Positions 63,211 through 64,000 of a DNA stretch of 64,000 nucleotides are shown here, one piece after another. The first letter of the stretch is position 1. Each line of letters opens with the position of its first letter. Source of the stretch: Bacillus sp. SORGH_AS_0510. GTDB lineage: Bacteria; Bacillota; Bacilli; Bacillales; Cytobacillaceae. The notes under the pieces were generated by a model. That model ran no database searches. It saw nothing but the letters and a program-made list of their open reading frames with translations, and was not told the origin of the DNA. The stretch is from contig NZ_JAUTAU010000001.1 in assembly GCF_030818775.1 (NCBI RefSeq), positions 2,732,001 to 2,796,000 on the forward strand, given 5' to 3'. A program made the translations under genes and the position numbers.

Positions 63211-63786
63211 TTAAATCAAAGAGTCTTCATGGACTCTTTTTTTTATTGGTTCATAATCTTCTACTGTAATTGCGTAAATCTCATGGTCCTCCCAAACCCC
63301 ATTTATTTTCAAGTATTTGGGGGAATATCCTTCCTTTTTAAACCCCGCCTTTCCTAGAATACGTTTAGAGGCTATATTCTTAGGCATGACAGCTGCTTGA
63401 ACCCTGTGAAGTTGTAATTCTTCAAATGCATGCTTTAATACGGAACGAACTGCTTCTGACGCATAGCCTTTCCCGTTATGTTTTTTATCTAGATAATAAC
63501 CAAGGTTAGCATTTTGAAAGGGGCCGCGAACGACACTGGATAAGGTAATTCTGCCGATGAGTTGTTGGGATTCACGATGAAAAATGCCATAAGTATAGGA
63601 ACTATCGTTTTTAATATCTATAATTGCTTTTTGAATTTCCCTTAATTGCTGATCATATGAAAAATGCGAATCATCTCTCGTAGGTTCAAATGCCTGAAAA
63701 AAATCGCGGTTTTCTTTCCGAATTACAAGCATCCCCTCTGCATCACTTATCTCTAAATATCTTAAAAAAATAGATGGTTTATTCAT
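63211..63786 (-). CDS. RimJ/RimL-type GNAT acetyltransferase
   Basis: 191 residues. LRYLEISDAEGMLVIRKENRDFF start, then LGYYLDKKHNGKGYASEAVRSVLKHAF (motif A with GKGYA) and HRVQAAVMPKNIASKRILGKAGF (motif B). This group acetylates N-terminal amino groups of ribosomal proteins or small molecules. TAAGGAG precedes ATG. Confidence 0.88.
   Translation of the reverse strand: MNKPSIFLRYLEISDAEGMLVIRKENRDFFQAFEPTRDDSHFSYDQQLREIQKAIIDIKNDSSYTYGIFHRESQQLIGRITLSSVVRGPFQNANLGYYLDKKHNGKGYASEAVRSVLKHAFEELQLHRVQAAVMPKNIASKRILGKAGFKKEGYSPKYLKINGVWEDHEIYAITVEDYEPIKKRVHEDSLI
63218..63244. terminator. Bidirectional terminator between convergent genes
   Basis: AAAGAGTC and GACTCTTT, 8-bp stem, flanked by A-rich and T-rich runs, overlapping the last codons of the GNAT gene. 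Confidence 0.8.
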
Positions 63787-63840
63787 TATTACTCCTTAAA
63801 ATAATTTTGTATTAATTATATTATACATAACCCCCCTTTA

Positions 63841-63895
63841 CGGGGACAGTCCCCCGGCGTAGTGCAGTATTAACGCGCTGGGGGACTGTCCCCCG
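63841..63895. repeat. Inverted repeat with GGGGACAGTCCCCC arms
   Basis: Arm GGGGACAGTCCCCC at 63842-63855 is the exact reverse complement of GGGGGACTGTCCCC at 63880-63893, with a 24-bp centre. Each arm is also nearly self-complementary. It is a GC-rich island in AT-rich spacer DNA. Similar GGGGACTGTCCCC elements are scattered in many Bacillaceae genomes. Confidence 0.8.
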
Positions 63896-63910
63896 AAAAT
63901 AAAGTGTAAA

Positions 63911-63939
63911 TTTACACCAGTTTATCCATATGATATAAT
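63911..63939 (+). promoter_or_regulatory. Promoter near the right edge
   Basis: TTTACA (63911-63916), 17-bp spacer, TATAAT (63934-63939). A perfect palindrome GTGTAAATTTACAC (63904-63917) covers the -35, a likely repressor site of unknown type. Confidence 0.6.
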
Positions 63940-63987
63940 TGTATGAAGGAATTGGAAATATTTTTTAAAGAAAGGGAATTTTTATTA

Positions 63988-64000
63988 GTGAAGATAAATA
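63988..64000 (+). CDS. Possible start of a gene running off the right edge
   Basis: GTG 63988 follows AAAGGGA by 11 bp and lies about 50 bp after the promoter; only M-K-I-N is visible. Too short to identify. Confidence 0.3.

Overview
The window is a low-GC Firmicute chromosome segment, most likely from an aerobic endospore-forming Bacillaceae (Bacillus or Neobacillus-like). The evidence is the gene content: a cotB/cotH/cotG-type spore coat locus, YyaC, small GerPA/GerPF-like proteins, sporulation-type histidine kinases, Spx, TreR/CcpA-type control of trehalose use, a T-box before ilvA, and strong AGGAGG-type ribosome binding sites. There is no rRNA, tRNA or CRISPR array, and no complete IS element or prophage. 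The sequence reads as ordinary chromosome with accessory patches.

Layout. 1-6.8 kb: the 5' part of a mapB-type methionine aminopeptidase, an SgrR-type regulator with its MFS partner, a pyruvate-kinase-like paralog and a VanZ protein. Three copies of a 182-183 bp MITE sit in this stretch, each with a perfect 8-bp target duplication. 6.8-13.7 kb: an ArsB/NhaD-type permease, then the spore coat locus, made of a Gly/Ser/His/Lys repeat protein (CotG-like), the CotH kinase and three CotB-like proteins. 13.7-18.4 kb: PAP2, nitronate monooxygenase, DUF2500 and DCC proteins, a decayed yqgT endopeptidase gene and a repeat-rich gene-free region. 18.3-22.4 kb: the treP-treA-treR operon with a visible promoter, TreR operators and a cre site. 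22.4-31 kb: a histidine kinase fused to an RsbR-like STAS module, a YedK/HMCES protein, three tandem GerPA/F-like proteins, an RraA-like protein, YyaC, a Gly/Met repeat protein, a G39P-like protein and a SET-domain protein. 31-43.5 kb: housekeeping and transport genes (esterase, acyltransferase, YbaK, quinone oxidoreductase, EamA, YeeI, ilvA with its T-box, gamma-carbonic anhydrase, SCO1, and a sulfonate/nitrate-type ABC transporter). 43.5-52.7 kb: a SpoIID/LytB protein with choline-binding-type repeats, a broken proline iminopeptidase gene, a broken TetR gene with its membrane-protein partner, a glycerate module (CdaR, GntP, GlxK) and an old-yellow-enzyme oxidoreductase. 52.7-64 kb: an HExxH membrane protein, a transglutaminase-like protein, a TetM-like GTPase, TerC, a PAS kinase, an MFS exporter, the spx-saiR pair, signal peptidase, acetyltransferases and a CBO0543 protein.

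How genes work together. CotH is a kinase family known to phosphorylate CotB and CotG, and here the kinase sits between a CotG-like and three CotB-like candidates. TreP imports and phosphorylates trehalose, TreA hydrolyses the product and TreR senses it. CdaR, GntP and GlxK form a glycerate/sugar-acid uptake and phosphorylation unit. The Rrf2-type regulator beside spx resembles the SaiR-SpxA2 pair.

The strongest new observation is the MITE family: besides target duplications, its three copies differ by compensatory substitutions in two stems, which suggests that folding as RNA or single-stranded DNA matters. Also notable are a five-copy TTATCAGCG array with a 20-21 bp period, 52-bp tandem repeats, a possible minus-strand small RNA near 18.1 kb, the kinase-STAS fusion, and four broken genes with lesions that can be located.
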